A model generated the notes under the pieces. That model had not been told where the DNA came from, made no database searches, and was given only the letters and a program-made list of their open reading frames with translations. 11,612 nucleotides of DNA, from positions 1 through 11,612 of the forward strand of contig CAZCDM010000072.1 of the NCBI GenBank assembly GCA_964497475.1. Direction: 5' to 3'. This stretch comes from CAZCDM01 sp964497475. Lineage in GTDB: Bacteria; Planctomycetota; Phycisphaerae; SM23-33. The position numbers were made by a program, and so were the translations under genes. Shown piece by piece: positions 1 to 6,724 of this stretch. Each line of letters starts with the position of its first letter. The first letter of the stretch is position 1.

Positions 1-2
1 CA

Positions 3-1718
3 CCAATCGTCGTCACCAACAAAAATCAACGGACCGGTGAGAAATGCGGGCTAGCCATGCGGGCCCATAACAAGGGCCTGGAAATGGTCACCCACATTCT
101 GCCCGACGTGCCCGACCAGCTGGTGGGCGATGCGCTTCGTTTGCGTCAGGTGCTGATCAACTTCGTCGGCAATGCGATCAAGTTTACCGACACGGGGGAG
201 ATTGTCGTCCGAGCCGAGCTGGTGGAAGCAACCGAGCAAGACGCCCGCCTGCATTTCAGCGTGCGGGATACCGGGATCGGGATTTCTCCGGAGAAGATCG
301 AGACGGTGTTCCAGGCGTTCGAGCAGGCCGACGGCTCGACGACGCGGCAGTATGGCGGGACGGGCCTGGGCCTGCCGATCTCGGCCCAGCTCATCGAGAT
401 GATGAACGGGCGCGTCTGGATCGAGAGCGACGTGGGCCAGGGCACGACGTTGCACTTTACCATCCACGTGCCGATCGAGCAGGACGAAGCAGCCGAGAGT
501 GACAAGATCGTGCAGACCGAACTCGTCGGCATGCGGGCACTGGTGATCGAGCAGAACCACACCCAGCAGATCGTCCTGTGCGAGATGCTCTGCAATTGGT
601 CGATCCGCCCCAATGCGGCCAGCAGCATCGCCCAGGCGACGTCGCTTCTGGCTGCGGCCGGCAAGAAAGGCGACGCCTATCAACTGGTCTTTGTGGACAG
701 CGCGATGGATGAACCGCTCGATCAGGTTCTGGGCATGCTCCGCCAGGCCACCGGGCCGGAGTGTCGCATTTTGGTTGTCAGCGCCAGTCCGCTGGGCAAG
801 ACCCGGGCCGACGGCGTAGTCCTCAAGCCGATTCAGCAGTCGGCGATGTACAACGCGCTGCTGCAGGCCACGGGGCTGGAGAGCCTGGCCGGGGTTCAGC
901 CCGCCGAGGAGCCCCAGGCCGAGACGACCCGGCCGCTGAACATCCTCCTGGCCGAGGACAACGCCGTCAACCAGCGGCTGGCGAACAAGCTGCTGGAGAA
1001 GATGGACCACACCGTCACGACGGTGGGCACGGGGCGCCAGGCCGTCGATGCCTGGATGGATAACAACTACGACTTGGTGCTGATGGATGTCCAGATGCCT
1101 GAGATGGACGGCTTTGAGGCCACGGCCGCGATCCGCCAGGCCGAGCTCGCCCATGGCCAGCACCAACCGATCATCGCCATGACCGCCCATGCGATGAAGG
1201 GCGATAAGGAAGACTGCCTCAACGCCGGTATGGATGGATATGTTTCCAAGCCGATCCGAGGCCAGGTGCTGCGGGAGGAAATCGCCCGCGTTTTAAACGA
1301 AGCCCAAGTCCGCGAATCATCCACCGAGCCAAAGGACTCCGAAATGACCCAGCCGAAGTTGAATGACGTGATCGATCAGGACGATGCCCTCGACCGTCTC
1401 GAAGGCGATTCGGAAATGCTCCAGGAGCTGTTAAACCTCTTCCTGGAAGAAGCCGATGCCATGAAACAGAGCGTTCACAACGCCCTCGAGGCTCGTGACG
1501 CCGGTTTGCTGTGTAAGGCCGCCCATACGGTCAAGGGCGCGCTGGCGAATATTTCCGCGACCTCGGCGCGGGACGCAGCGTTTAAGGTCGAACAATTGGC
1601 CCGAGAGGATCACATGGCCCAGGCGGCCCAGGCCGTCCGCGAGCTTGATGTCCAGCTCGAGCGGCTATGCAACGCCCTGCAAACCCAAGCCGAAGGACAA
1701 AGCACATGCGAGTTCTGA
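3..1718 (+). CDS. Hybrid sensor histidine kinase, C-terminal part (HATPase-pseudoREC-REC-HPt)
   Basis: This is the C-terminal part of a membrane or cytoplasmic hybrid kinase that autophosphorylates and relays phosphate through receiver and HPt domains. The frame is open to the left edge, so the gene is probably partial; the sensor and the phosphoacceptor-His dimerisation domain are missing. Numbering from the ATG at 57: HATPase_c about 1-140 with N box (N39 in VGNAIKF), G1 (DTGIG, D71), F box (VFQAFEQAD, 84-92) and G2 (GGTGLGL, 100-106). A degenerate receiver spans about 158-272, with EQN where DDN is expected, D214 and K257. An intact receiver spans about 294-413 (E300, D301, phosphoacceptor D344, T376, K398). 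The HPt domain, about 430-545, has H490 in AAHTVKG. The stop overlaps the next gene by 13 nt, so the two are probably translationally coupled. The ATG at 57 lies within the ATPase fold and is unlikely to be the real start. Confidence 0.9.
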   Translation, partial: PIVVTNKNQRTGEKCGLAMRAHNKGLEMVTHILPDVPDQLVGDALRLRQVLINFVGNAIKFTDTGEIVVRAELVEATEQDARLHFSVRDTGIGISPEKIETVFQAFEQADGSTTRQYGGTGLGLPISAQLIEMMNGRVWIESDVGQGTTLHFTIHVPIEQDEAAESDKIVQTELVGMRALVIEQNHTQQIVLCEMLCNWSIRPNAASSIAQATSLLAAAGKKGDAYQLVFVDSAMDEPLDQVLGMLRQATGPECRILVVSASPLGKTRADGVVLKPIQQSAMYNALLQATGLESLAGVQPAEEPQAETTRPLNILLAEDNAVNQRLANKLLEKMDHTVTTVGTGRQAVDAWMDNNYDLVLMDVQMPEMDGFEATAAIRQAELAHGQHQPIIAMTAHAMKGDKEDCLNAGMDGYVSKPIRGQVLREEIARVLNEAQVRESSTEPKDSEMTQPKLNDVIDQDDALDRLEGDSEMLQELLNLFLEEADAMKQSVHNALEARDAGLLCKAAHTVKGALANISATSARDAAFKVEQLAREDHMAQAAQAVRELDVQLERLCNALQTQAEGQSTCEF

Positions 1719-2641
1719 TCGCCGAAGATGATCCGATTTCCAGGCGGGTTCTGGAATCGACCCTCGGCAAGTGGGGTTACGAGGTTCTCGTCACCTGCGA
1801 CGGAGCCCAAGCGTTTGATGCGCTGCAGGGGGAGGATGCGCCCCGGCTGGCGGTGCTCGACTGGATGATGCCCGAGATGGACGGGTCGACGCTTTGCAAG
1901 CATGTGCGCGAGATGGACGGCGGGGAGTATTTTTATCTCATTCTCCTCACGGCCCGGCAGCAGAAGGAAGATATCATCGCCGGGCTGGAGGCGGGAGCGG
2001 ATGACTACGTCATCAAACCGTTCGATGCCCGCGAGCTGCGGGTGCGCATCCGCTGCGGGCGGCGGATCATCGAGCTGCAGAATGAACTGCTGGCCACGCG
2101 GGATGAGCTGACGATCCAGGCGACCCACGACAGCCTGACCGGGCTGCTGAATCGCTCGGCCCTGTTCGAGGCGATCGAACGAGAACACGCCCGCGCCCAG
2201 CGCATGGGCGGGAGCTATTCGGTGGTGATGGTCGACCTGGATCACTTCAAGAAGATCAACGACACCTACGGCCACCAGGCCGGCGATGCCGTCATTCGTG
2301 AAGCCTGCCAGCGCATGCTCGCGCAGACCCGCCAGTACGATACGGTGGGGCGCTACGGCGGCGAGGAGTTCCTCGTGCTGCTGCCGCAGAGCGACCTGGC
2401 CGGGGGCATCCAGGAGGCGACTCGTATCAACGAGAGTATCCGGAGCAGGCCGTTCGACATTGGCACGACGCAGTTGCCCGTCACGGCGAGCCTGGGCGTG
2501 GCCTCGAGCGAGCAGGATGGAAATCTCACCGTCCAGGAACTCATCCACCAGGCCGACGAGGCCCTCTACCACGCCAAGCAGGCCGGGCGGAATCGTGTCT
2601 GCTCCTGGACGGATATTTCCCCGCCGGCCGTTCCGTCGTAG
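1706..2641 (+). CDS. Response regulator with GGDEF diguanylate cyclase output (PleD-like)
   Basis: This protein is predicted to make cyclic di-GMP from two GTP when its receiver is phosphorylated. I chose the ATG at 1706 (MRVLIAEDD) because AAGGA at 1693-1697 sits 8 nt upstream; a start at 1667 would add 13 residues with no homology. Length is 311 aa. The receiver, 1-120, has acidic pair D8/D9, phosphoacceptor D52 (LDWMMPEMDG), T82 and K104. A helical linker follows at about 107-135. The GGDEF domain, about 136-300, carries DxLTGLLNR, the metal-binding VDLDHFK (D177), and the active site GGEEF at 218-222. RQYD at 209-212, five residues before GGEEF, is a complete RxxD inhibitory I-site, so product feedback is expected. 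The 13-nt overlap with the kinase gene makes that kinase's HPt histidine the obvious phosphodonor; this is inferred from position. Confidence 0.93.
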   Translation: MRVLIAEDDPISRRVLESTLGKWGYEVLVTCDGAQAFDALQGEDAPRLAVLDWMMPEMDGSTLCKHVREMDGGEYFYLILLTARQQKEDIIAGLEAGADDYVIKPFDARELRVRIRCGRRIIELQNELLATRDELTIQATHDSLTGLLNRSALFEAIEREHARAQRMGGSYSVVMVDLDHFKKINDTYGHQAGDAVIREACQRMLAQTRQYDTVGRYGGEEFLVLLPQSDLAGGIQEATRINESIRSRPFDIGTTQLPVTASLGVASSEQDGNLTVQELIHQADEALYHAKQAGRNRVCSWTDISPPAVPS

Positions 2642-2700
2642 GCTCGGCCGGGGCGTTGTGTTTCCGGGAATTTTCTCTTTTTGCTAATGGTTTGTCCGGT

Positions 2701-2724
2701 GGGCTCGACTTTAACAGTGAGCCC
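2701..2724 (+). other. Inverted repeat or hairpin upstream of the cobalamin-fold gene
   Basis: GGGCTC at 2701-2706 pairs with GAGCCC at 2719-2724. Inside it ACT (2708-2710) pairs with AGT (2716-2718) around a TTAAC loop, with one bulged G. The repeat lies 57 nt before the start of the 2781 gene in a 139-bp gap. No T-run follows, so it is a poor intrinsic terminator; an operator or a 5'-leader structure is possible. I saw no convincing -35/-10 pair in this gap. Confidence 0.4.
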
Positions 2725-2780
2725 CATCCGCAGGGTTACGAGATGCGGAGCAGACATGGCAGCAGCGAAGGAGCGTTCTC

Positions 2781-3548
2781 ATGGAGACGGTCGAACTGTT
2801 CAAGGAATATATGGAGCATCTCTTTGCGGGCAACCGCAGCCGAGCGAGGGAGTTGATTTTCAACGCCCATGACCGGGGCTTCTCGGCCGATCGCCTGCTG
2901 GTGAACGTGGCCTGGCCGGCCATGGAGCAGATCACCAGCCTCTTCCGCGAGGATCACATCAATCTCGTCTCGGAGCATCTGGCCACACGGATCAACCGCA
3001 TGGTGGCCGACCAGCTCCACATGGTGCTCAACAAAAGCCCCAAGAGCGGCCAGCGACTGGTGGTGCTCTGCGGCGCCAGCGAAAGTGCCGAACTCGGCGG
3101 CCAGATTATCTGCGACCTGTTCGAGTCGGTCGGCTGGTCGGTCTGGTTTGTCGGCTCGTCGGTGCCCGAAGACGAGGTCGTGCCCTATCTCAGCACGATC
3201 GATCCGCAGTTGCTGATGATCTACGATTCGCTCCCGTCGGAGGTGCCCGACGTGCGTCGGCTGATCGAACTGATTCGCGAGGTGGGCATCTGTCCGGAGA
3301 TGCAGATCATGGTGTGCGGGGGCATTTACGCCCGGGCCGAGGGGCTCGATCAGGAAATCCGGGCCGACCTGTTCGCCCGCAATGTCCGCGAGGCCATCCT
3401 CTGCATCGACGAGAACCCCACTCGCGTGAAGAAGGAGCACAAGCTCGAACCAGGCCGACGTCGCAAGCGGAAGCGCAAACGCAAAGTTCCGGGTGTCGAG
3501 AGGCTCAAGCGGGAGCTGGGCCTGGTCGAAGAAGAACTCGCGAGCTGA
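2781..3548 (+). CDS. Cobalamin-binding-fold protein, CarH/MetH-like module with altered ligand motif
   Basis: The start at 2781 has AAGGAG at 2768-2773, 7 nt upstream. Length is 255 aa. Residues about 1-85 look like the helical cap of B12-binding modules: AWPAM at 44-48, then F55 followed nine residues later by E65-H66 (EHLAT). This matches the Wx9EH cap motif of CarH-type photoreceptors with Phe for Trp. Residues about 90-210 look like a Rossmann-type B12 domain. The axial-ligand motif (E/D)xHxxG reads E101-S-A103-E-L-G106, so the histidine is alanine. Residues 215-235 are strongly basic (a run of alternating R/K at 226-235), followed by a short charged helix. There is no MerR-type DNA-binding domain. 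Cobalamin may bind without histidine, or the fold may be reused for protein interaction. The gene lies 139 bp after the diguanylate cyclase, so it may be a partner of that pathway; this is inference. Confidence 0.72.
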   Translation: METVELFKEYMEHLFAGNRSRARELIFNAHDRGFSADRLLVNVAWPAMEQITSLFREDHINLVSEHLATRINRMVADQLHMVLNKSPKSGQRLVVLCGASESAELGGQIICDLFESVGWSVWFVGSSVPEDEVVPYLSTIDPQLLMIYDSLPSEVPDVRRLIELIREVGICPEMQIMVCGGIYARAEGLDQEIRADLFARNVREAILCIDENPTRVKKEHKLEPGRRRKRKRKRKVPGVERLKRELGLVEEELAS

Positions 3549-3569
3549 CGGCAGGCGGTAGTCGTGTCG

Positions 3570-5561
3570 TTACCGGCGACGCTTTTCGGGCGGCGTGGCG
3601 TCGACGTACTCGGCCAGGACTTCCACGAACGGATCGACCCGCTTTTGGTACCCATCCGGCAGGGTTGAGCGGATGATCTGTGCGATGAGGGCCTTGAACG
3701 GCTCGTGGCGGCGATCGGGCGGGGGTGCGATCTGCCCTGCGATTTTCGGGGGCGGGCTGAGGAACTGGCCGATCATGCTCCGGCCCTTGCCCCATTGGGC
3801 GACTTGATCGAACTCGGCGAAGGCTTTCTTGGCCGGTGCACTGAGCCCGGGGCCCTGGAGCACCTTGGCAGGCAGGTACTGCTTGGTCATGAACACCTTC
3901 AGGACGTTGACCTTCAGGCCCGTCTCGGTGGCCTTGGCAAGTAACTTCTTGATTTTTGGCATCGTCTTATCGGTTGGCGGAGCATCGCCGACCAGGACGA
4001 TAATTTTTCGCGACGCGGAACTTTTCGTCCAGGGCTGATTGGTGATGGCGGTGAACAGCCCGCCATGGACAGCACCGGGGGAGGGGATCGGGTTCTTCTC
4101 GCGGCCGGGATTGAAGTGTCCGTCGTGGGCTTTCTCGGCCTGCATGGCCTTGGCCAGAAGGTGGATCTTGCCCGTCAGCGGAAGGGTTTTTACGCGATAG
4201 AGCGTCGCCGTGATATCATTGTCCTTCTGTGCGCGGGCCTTGCAGCATGGCTGCATCAGCGACTCATCGACCTCGTGACGGTAATAGACCACGCCGATGC
4301 GCGGCTCGCGGGCGTAGAGCTTCAGGGCGGAGAGAATCTTGCTGAGGTCCTTGGCCAGCCATTCCATTACGGGCGTCATCGAACTGGTGCTGTCGACGAC
4401 AAAGACCAGGTCGAACTCGTCCACGCGGAGTTTGTCGACTTCCAGCTCATCCCGCCAGGTGGGATCGTTGGGGTCGGTGATGGTTTCGGCCGGTGGGAGG
4501 AATCTCGACTTGCCCTGGTAGGGCTTGAGCGTGCCGGGAGCGGGGGGCTTGAGGTCAGCCTCCTTCAGCCAGAGAATCCACTCGGCCCGCTTTTTGAGCC
4601 AGACTTTTTGCGGCAATTTGGTTTCGCATCGGCCGATCGTTTCAATGTCGGGATTCAGCCCGCCGACAACGTATTCGACCCGGTTGGCAATGCCGTCCTT
4701 GGTCATCTGGGTCAGCAGCCGCTTGGTGAGGGTGCGGTCCTGCCATTGCGTCAGCAGATCGCGAATCGCCTTGAGGGTTTGGTGATCCTTGGGGTCGCGG
4801 TGATCGGTTTCCTTGATGAATCGCTGGATTACGCGCACTTCCTTGCCGCTCAGGCCGTCCACGCCATAGGGAATCATCGCGCGGATGAGGTTCGCCCGCA
4901 GATCGCCGCGAAACCCGTCTTTGGTCAGGGCGGTTTCCAGCCCCTGCTCGACCCAGGTTTTTCGCTGCTCGTCGGTGAGGGTCTTTTGGCGGGCATGGAG
5001 GGCTTCCCACGCATAGACGCGGACAAGACTGTCGCGGTCGGTCTTGAGCGTTTCGAGGAGCTTCTCCGTGGTTGCATCGCTTTGCAGCCGGGCCAGGCCC
5101 ACGACTGCCAGGGCCCGGACGAACCAGTCACGATTATCGAGATGCTTGGCGTACATCCTGGTGTAATACTTTTCGATGGAGCGGATGTGCGCCTTCTGAT
5201 CTTCGGTGAGATTTTTTTTCTCCGGCCGGGCCGGTTCGGATTTGGCCGGGGCAGGCGATGCGGAGTTCTTGGCCGGGGCAGGCGATGCGGAGTTCTTGGC
5301 CGGGCTGGCCGGGGTGGCATCGGGGCGGCTGGCACCGCATCGGCTGCAGGACGTGGCGCTGCCGGCGTTGCTCTTGCCGCACCGGGTGCACTGCCATTCG
5401 CTCTGGGTGTCCTGGGCGTGGGCTGTGGGCAGCAGTCCGCCTGGCAGGGTCGCTGGCAGAGATGCTGCCAAACTCAGAGCGGCCATAAGGGCCAGCAGGG
5501 CAGCGGGGTGGATAAGAGTCCAGCGACGTTTCCGATTCTGTACGGCATCGATTTGGTGCAT
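3570..5561 (-). CDS. Exported RanBP2-type zinc finger / HEAT-like / vWA domain protein
   Basis: This 663-aa protein is probably exported and binds partners through a metal-dependent vWA site; its role is unknown. I chose the ATG at 5561 because a putative -10 (5595-5600) lies between it and the alternative TTG start at 5624. No strong Shine-Dalgarno is visible. Residues 1-49 form a signal peptide (basic RKRR at 10-13, hydrophobic core, AHA|QD cleavage). A zinc ribbon at 56-75 reads W-x-C58-x2-C61-x10-C72-x2-C75, the RanBP2 spacing. Residues 83-112 are an Ala/Pro/Lys linker with a 9-residue tandem repeat. Residues about 120-290 are helical and HEAT-like (WFVRALAVVGLARL, LVRVYAWEAL). The vWA domain spans about 384-565 with MIDAS DSTSS (D390, T392, S394) and VGDAPPT (D526). 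It converges on the cobalamin-fold gene, with 21 nt between stops. Confidence 0.85.
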   Translation of the reverse strand: MHQIDAVQNRKRRWTLIHPAALLALMAALSLAASLPATLPGGLLPTAHAQDTQSEWQCTRCGKSNAGSATSCSRCGASRPDATPASPAKNSASPAPAKNSASPAPAKSEPARPEKKNLTEDQKAHIRSIEKYYTRMYAKHLDNRDWFVRALAVVGLARLQSDATTEKLLETLKTDRDSLVRVYAWEALHARQKTLTDEQRKTWVEQGLETALTKDGFRGDLRANLIRAMIPYGVDGLSGKEVRVIQRFIKETDHRDPKDHQTLKAIRDLLTQWQDRTLTKRLLTQMTKDGIANRVEYVVGGLNPDIETIGRCETKLPQKVWLKKRAEWILWLKEADLKPPAPGTLKPYQGKSRFLPPAETITDPNDPTWRDELEVDKLRVDEFDLVFVVDSTSSMTPVMEWLAKDLSKILSALKLYAREPRIGVVYYRHEVDESLMQPCCKARAQKDNDITATLYRVKTLPLTGKIHLLAKAMQAEKAHDGHFNPGREKNPIPSPGAVHGGLFTAITNQPWTKSSASRKIIVLVGDAPPTDKTMPKIKKLLAKATETGLKVNVLKVFMTKQYLPAKVLQGPGLSAPAKKAFAEFDQVAQWGKGRSMIGQFLSPPPKIAGQIAPPPDRRHEPFKALIAQIIRSTLPDGYQKRVDPFVEVLAEYVDATPPEKRRR
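5242..5304 (-). repeat. 27-bp direct repeat, 2.3 copies, in the linker of the exported vWA protein
   Basis: Copies at 5242-5268 and 5269-5295 are identical; a third, partial copy of 9 nt follows at 5296-5304. The period of 27 is in frame and encodes a nine-residue Lys-Asn-Ser-Ala-Ser-Pro-Ala-Pro-Ala-type unit in the flexible linker between zinc finger and helical region. Identity at the DNA level suggests a recent slippage duplication. Confidence 0.9.
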
Positions 5562-5594
5562 ATTGAGGTTTCTTTCGGCTAAAGGCGAAGACGC

Positions 5595-5624
5595 ATTGTA
5601 GCATGGGGGGCATAGCCGACTCAA
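5595..5624 (-). promoter_or_regulatory. Putative sigma70 promoter for the exported zinc-finger/vWA gene
   Basis: On the minus strand TTGAGT (5619-5624) and TACAAT (5595-5600) are separated by 18 bp. The -10 matches five of six consensus bases and the -35 matches four. Transcription would begin near 5588, about 27 nt before the ATG at 5561, which supports that start. Confidence 0.45.
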
Positions 5625-5660
5625 GGCATGACCCTACATGTTTGAACTCGCCAGTGGACC

Positions 5661-5725
5661 GCACGGGCCGTGCCGGCGGAAAACCTTTCGCCTGAATCGC
5701 CAAAGCCTCGCGGCCAGCCTGGCCG
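5661..5725. promoter_or_regulatory. Cluster of three inverted repeats between divergent genes
   Basis: In the 227-bp gap between the two divergent starts I see GCACGG-g-CCGTGC at 5661-5673, a 7-bp stem with 4-nt loop (one G-T pair) at 5675-5692, and the perfect CGGCCAG-c-CTGGCCG at 5711-5725. All three lie between the two predicted promoters. They could be operators, or chance structure in GC-rich DNA. Confidence 0.35.
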
Positions 5726-5738
5726 ATGGTACATACGG

Positions 5739-5767
5739 TTGACCGCCATCGCCCGAAGCGATATCAC
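5739..5767 (+). promoter_or_regulatory. Putative sigma70 promoter for hisB
   Basis: TTGACC at 5739-5744 and TATCAC at 5762-5767 are 17 bp apart. The -35 matches five of six consensus bases and the -10 matches four. The predicted start of transcription, near 5774, leaves a leader of about 15 nt before the hisB ATG at 5789. Confidence 0.45.
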
Positions 5768-5788
5768 ATAGACGGAAACGAGACCTTC

Positions 5789-6379
5789 ATGAGTCGCACC
5801 GCCACCATCCAACGCAAAACGTCCGAGACGGACATCGAGTTGACGCTTGCTCTCGACGGCTCGGGCCAGACCGACATCGACACGGGCGTGGGCTTTCTCG
5901 ACCACATGCTCGATCACCTCGGCAAGCACAGCCTCTGCGACCTCCGCGTCCGCGCCGCCGGCGATACCCACATCGACGACCATCACACCGTCGAGGACGT
6001 GGCGATCTGCCTCGGCGAAGCACTCGACAGGGCCCTGGGCGACAAGGCGGGCATCTGCCGGTACGGCTCGGCCCGCGTGCCGATGGACGAAGCCCTCGCC
6101 GAAGTCACCCTCGACTTATCCGGCCGGGCCGCCATCGCCTGGCGCGTGCAGTTCGCCTCGGGCAAGATCGGCACGTTCGACGCCCAGCTGATCGAGGAGT
6201 TCCTCCGCCGGCTGGCTACCGTCGCGAAGATGAACCTCCACGTCGACGTGCCCTACGGCAGCAACGACCACCACATCGCCGAGGCGATCTTCAAAGCCCT
6301 CGCCCAGGCGCTGCGTCAGGCCAAGGCCATCGACCCCGACCGCCGCGGGCAGATCCCCTCTACCAAAGGCAGCCTGTAA
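5789..6379 (+). CDS. hisB: Imidazoleglycerol-phosphate dehydratase
   Basis: HisB converts imidazole-glycerol phosphate to imidazole-acetol phosphate in cytoplasmic histidine synthesis and uses Mn2+. The ATG at 5789 gives 196 aa (MSRTATIQRKT), the usual length of the monofunctional enzyme; a start at 5726 would lie inside the predicted promoter. No good Shine-Dalgarno is visible. Signature regions are present: GFLDHMLDHLGKH (35-47, with H39, H43, H47), DTHIDDHHTVEDVAICLGEAL (D64, H65, H66, E69), the Y92-G-S-A-R-V-P-M-D-E region and SNDHHIAEAIF (H161, H162, E165). These supply the di-manganese ligands of the family. Other his genes are not in the window, so the pathway is dispersed. The stop overlaps the next start by one base (TAATG). 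Confidence 0.95.
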   Translation: MSRTATIQRKTSETDIELTLALDGSGQTDIDTGVGFLDHMLDHLGKHSLCDLRVRAAGDTHIDDHHTVEDVAICLGEALDRALGDKAGICRYGSARVPMDEALAEVTLDLSGRAAIAWRVQFASGKIGTFDAQLIEEFLRRLATVAKMNLHVDVPYGSNDHHIAEAIFKALAQALRQAKAIDPDRRGQIPSTKGSL

Positions 6380-6681
6380 TGGGCGCCCCGGCCCGACTCA
6401 TCGAGGAACTCGCCACGCAGCTTCGCTCCATTGCCGACTGGAGCGACCTGCCCCACATCGCCCGGGTCGAGCTGGCCGTGGGCGACCGCTACCAGGCCGA
6501 CGGGGACGAACTGGCCGGGCAGCTCGAGACGCTCTTCGAGACCGACCCGCCCGACAGCAAGCTGGAAGGGGCGGCCGTGGCGGTTCGCATCGTTTCAGCC
6601 GGTGAGTCCTTCCCCGCGCCAGGCCGGAGTGATTGGCACACCGCGACCGGCTGGGAACTGCTGGTCATCGACCTGAAGTAG
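6379..6681 (+). CDS. Small HypA-like protein lacking metal ligands
   Basis: This is a 100-aa cytoplasmic protein with no confirmed function. Its ATG shares a base with the hisB stop (TAATG), which points to translational coupling. The layout resembles the nickel chaperone HypA: an N-terminal helix (2-20), then IARVELAVGD (27-36), a helix DELAGQLETLF (43-53), then LEGAAVAVRIV (62-72) and a C-terminal GWELLVIDL (91-99) like the end of HypA. However the MHE nickel-binding start of HypA reads MGA, and the protein has no cysteine at all, so the CxxC zinc sites are absent and the central zinc loop is shortened to about 18 residues. It is either a degenerate HypA relative without metal or an unrelated small alpha/beta protein. 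The resemblance is by eye only. Confidence 0.6.
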   Translation: MGAPARLIEELATQLRSIADWSDLPHIARVELAVGDRYQADGDELAGQLETLFETDPPDSKLEGAAVAVRIVSAGESFPAPGRSDWHTATGWELLVIDLK

Positions 6682-6724
6682 TCGGCCAGACTCTTCGGTA
6701 AACTCGTCCTGCGAGGCTGGTGGG

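Noticed and set aside
51..1190. 379-aa open frame on the minus strand
   Set aside because: It is antisense to the kinase, whose ATPase and receiver motifs are unmistakable.
3556..3575. CGGTA/TACCG inverted repeat between convergent stops
   Set aside because: The stem is only five pairs with a 10-nt loop and has no T-run, so it is too weak to call a bidirectional terminator.
4065..5582. 505-aa open frame on the + strand
   Set aside because: It is antisense to the exported zinc-finger/vWA gene, which has a signal peptide, zinc ligands and a MIDAS site; the + frame is low-complexity and has no recognisable domain.
5562..5624. Upstream TTG start for the exported zinc-finger protein
   Set aside because: The extra 21 residues would precede the signal peptide, and the predicted -10 lies downstream of this codon.
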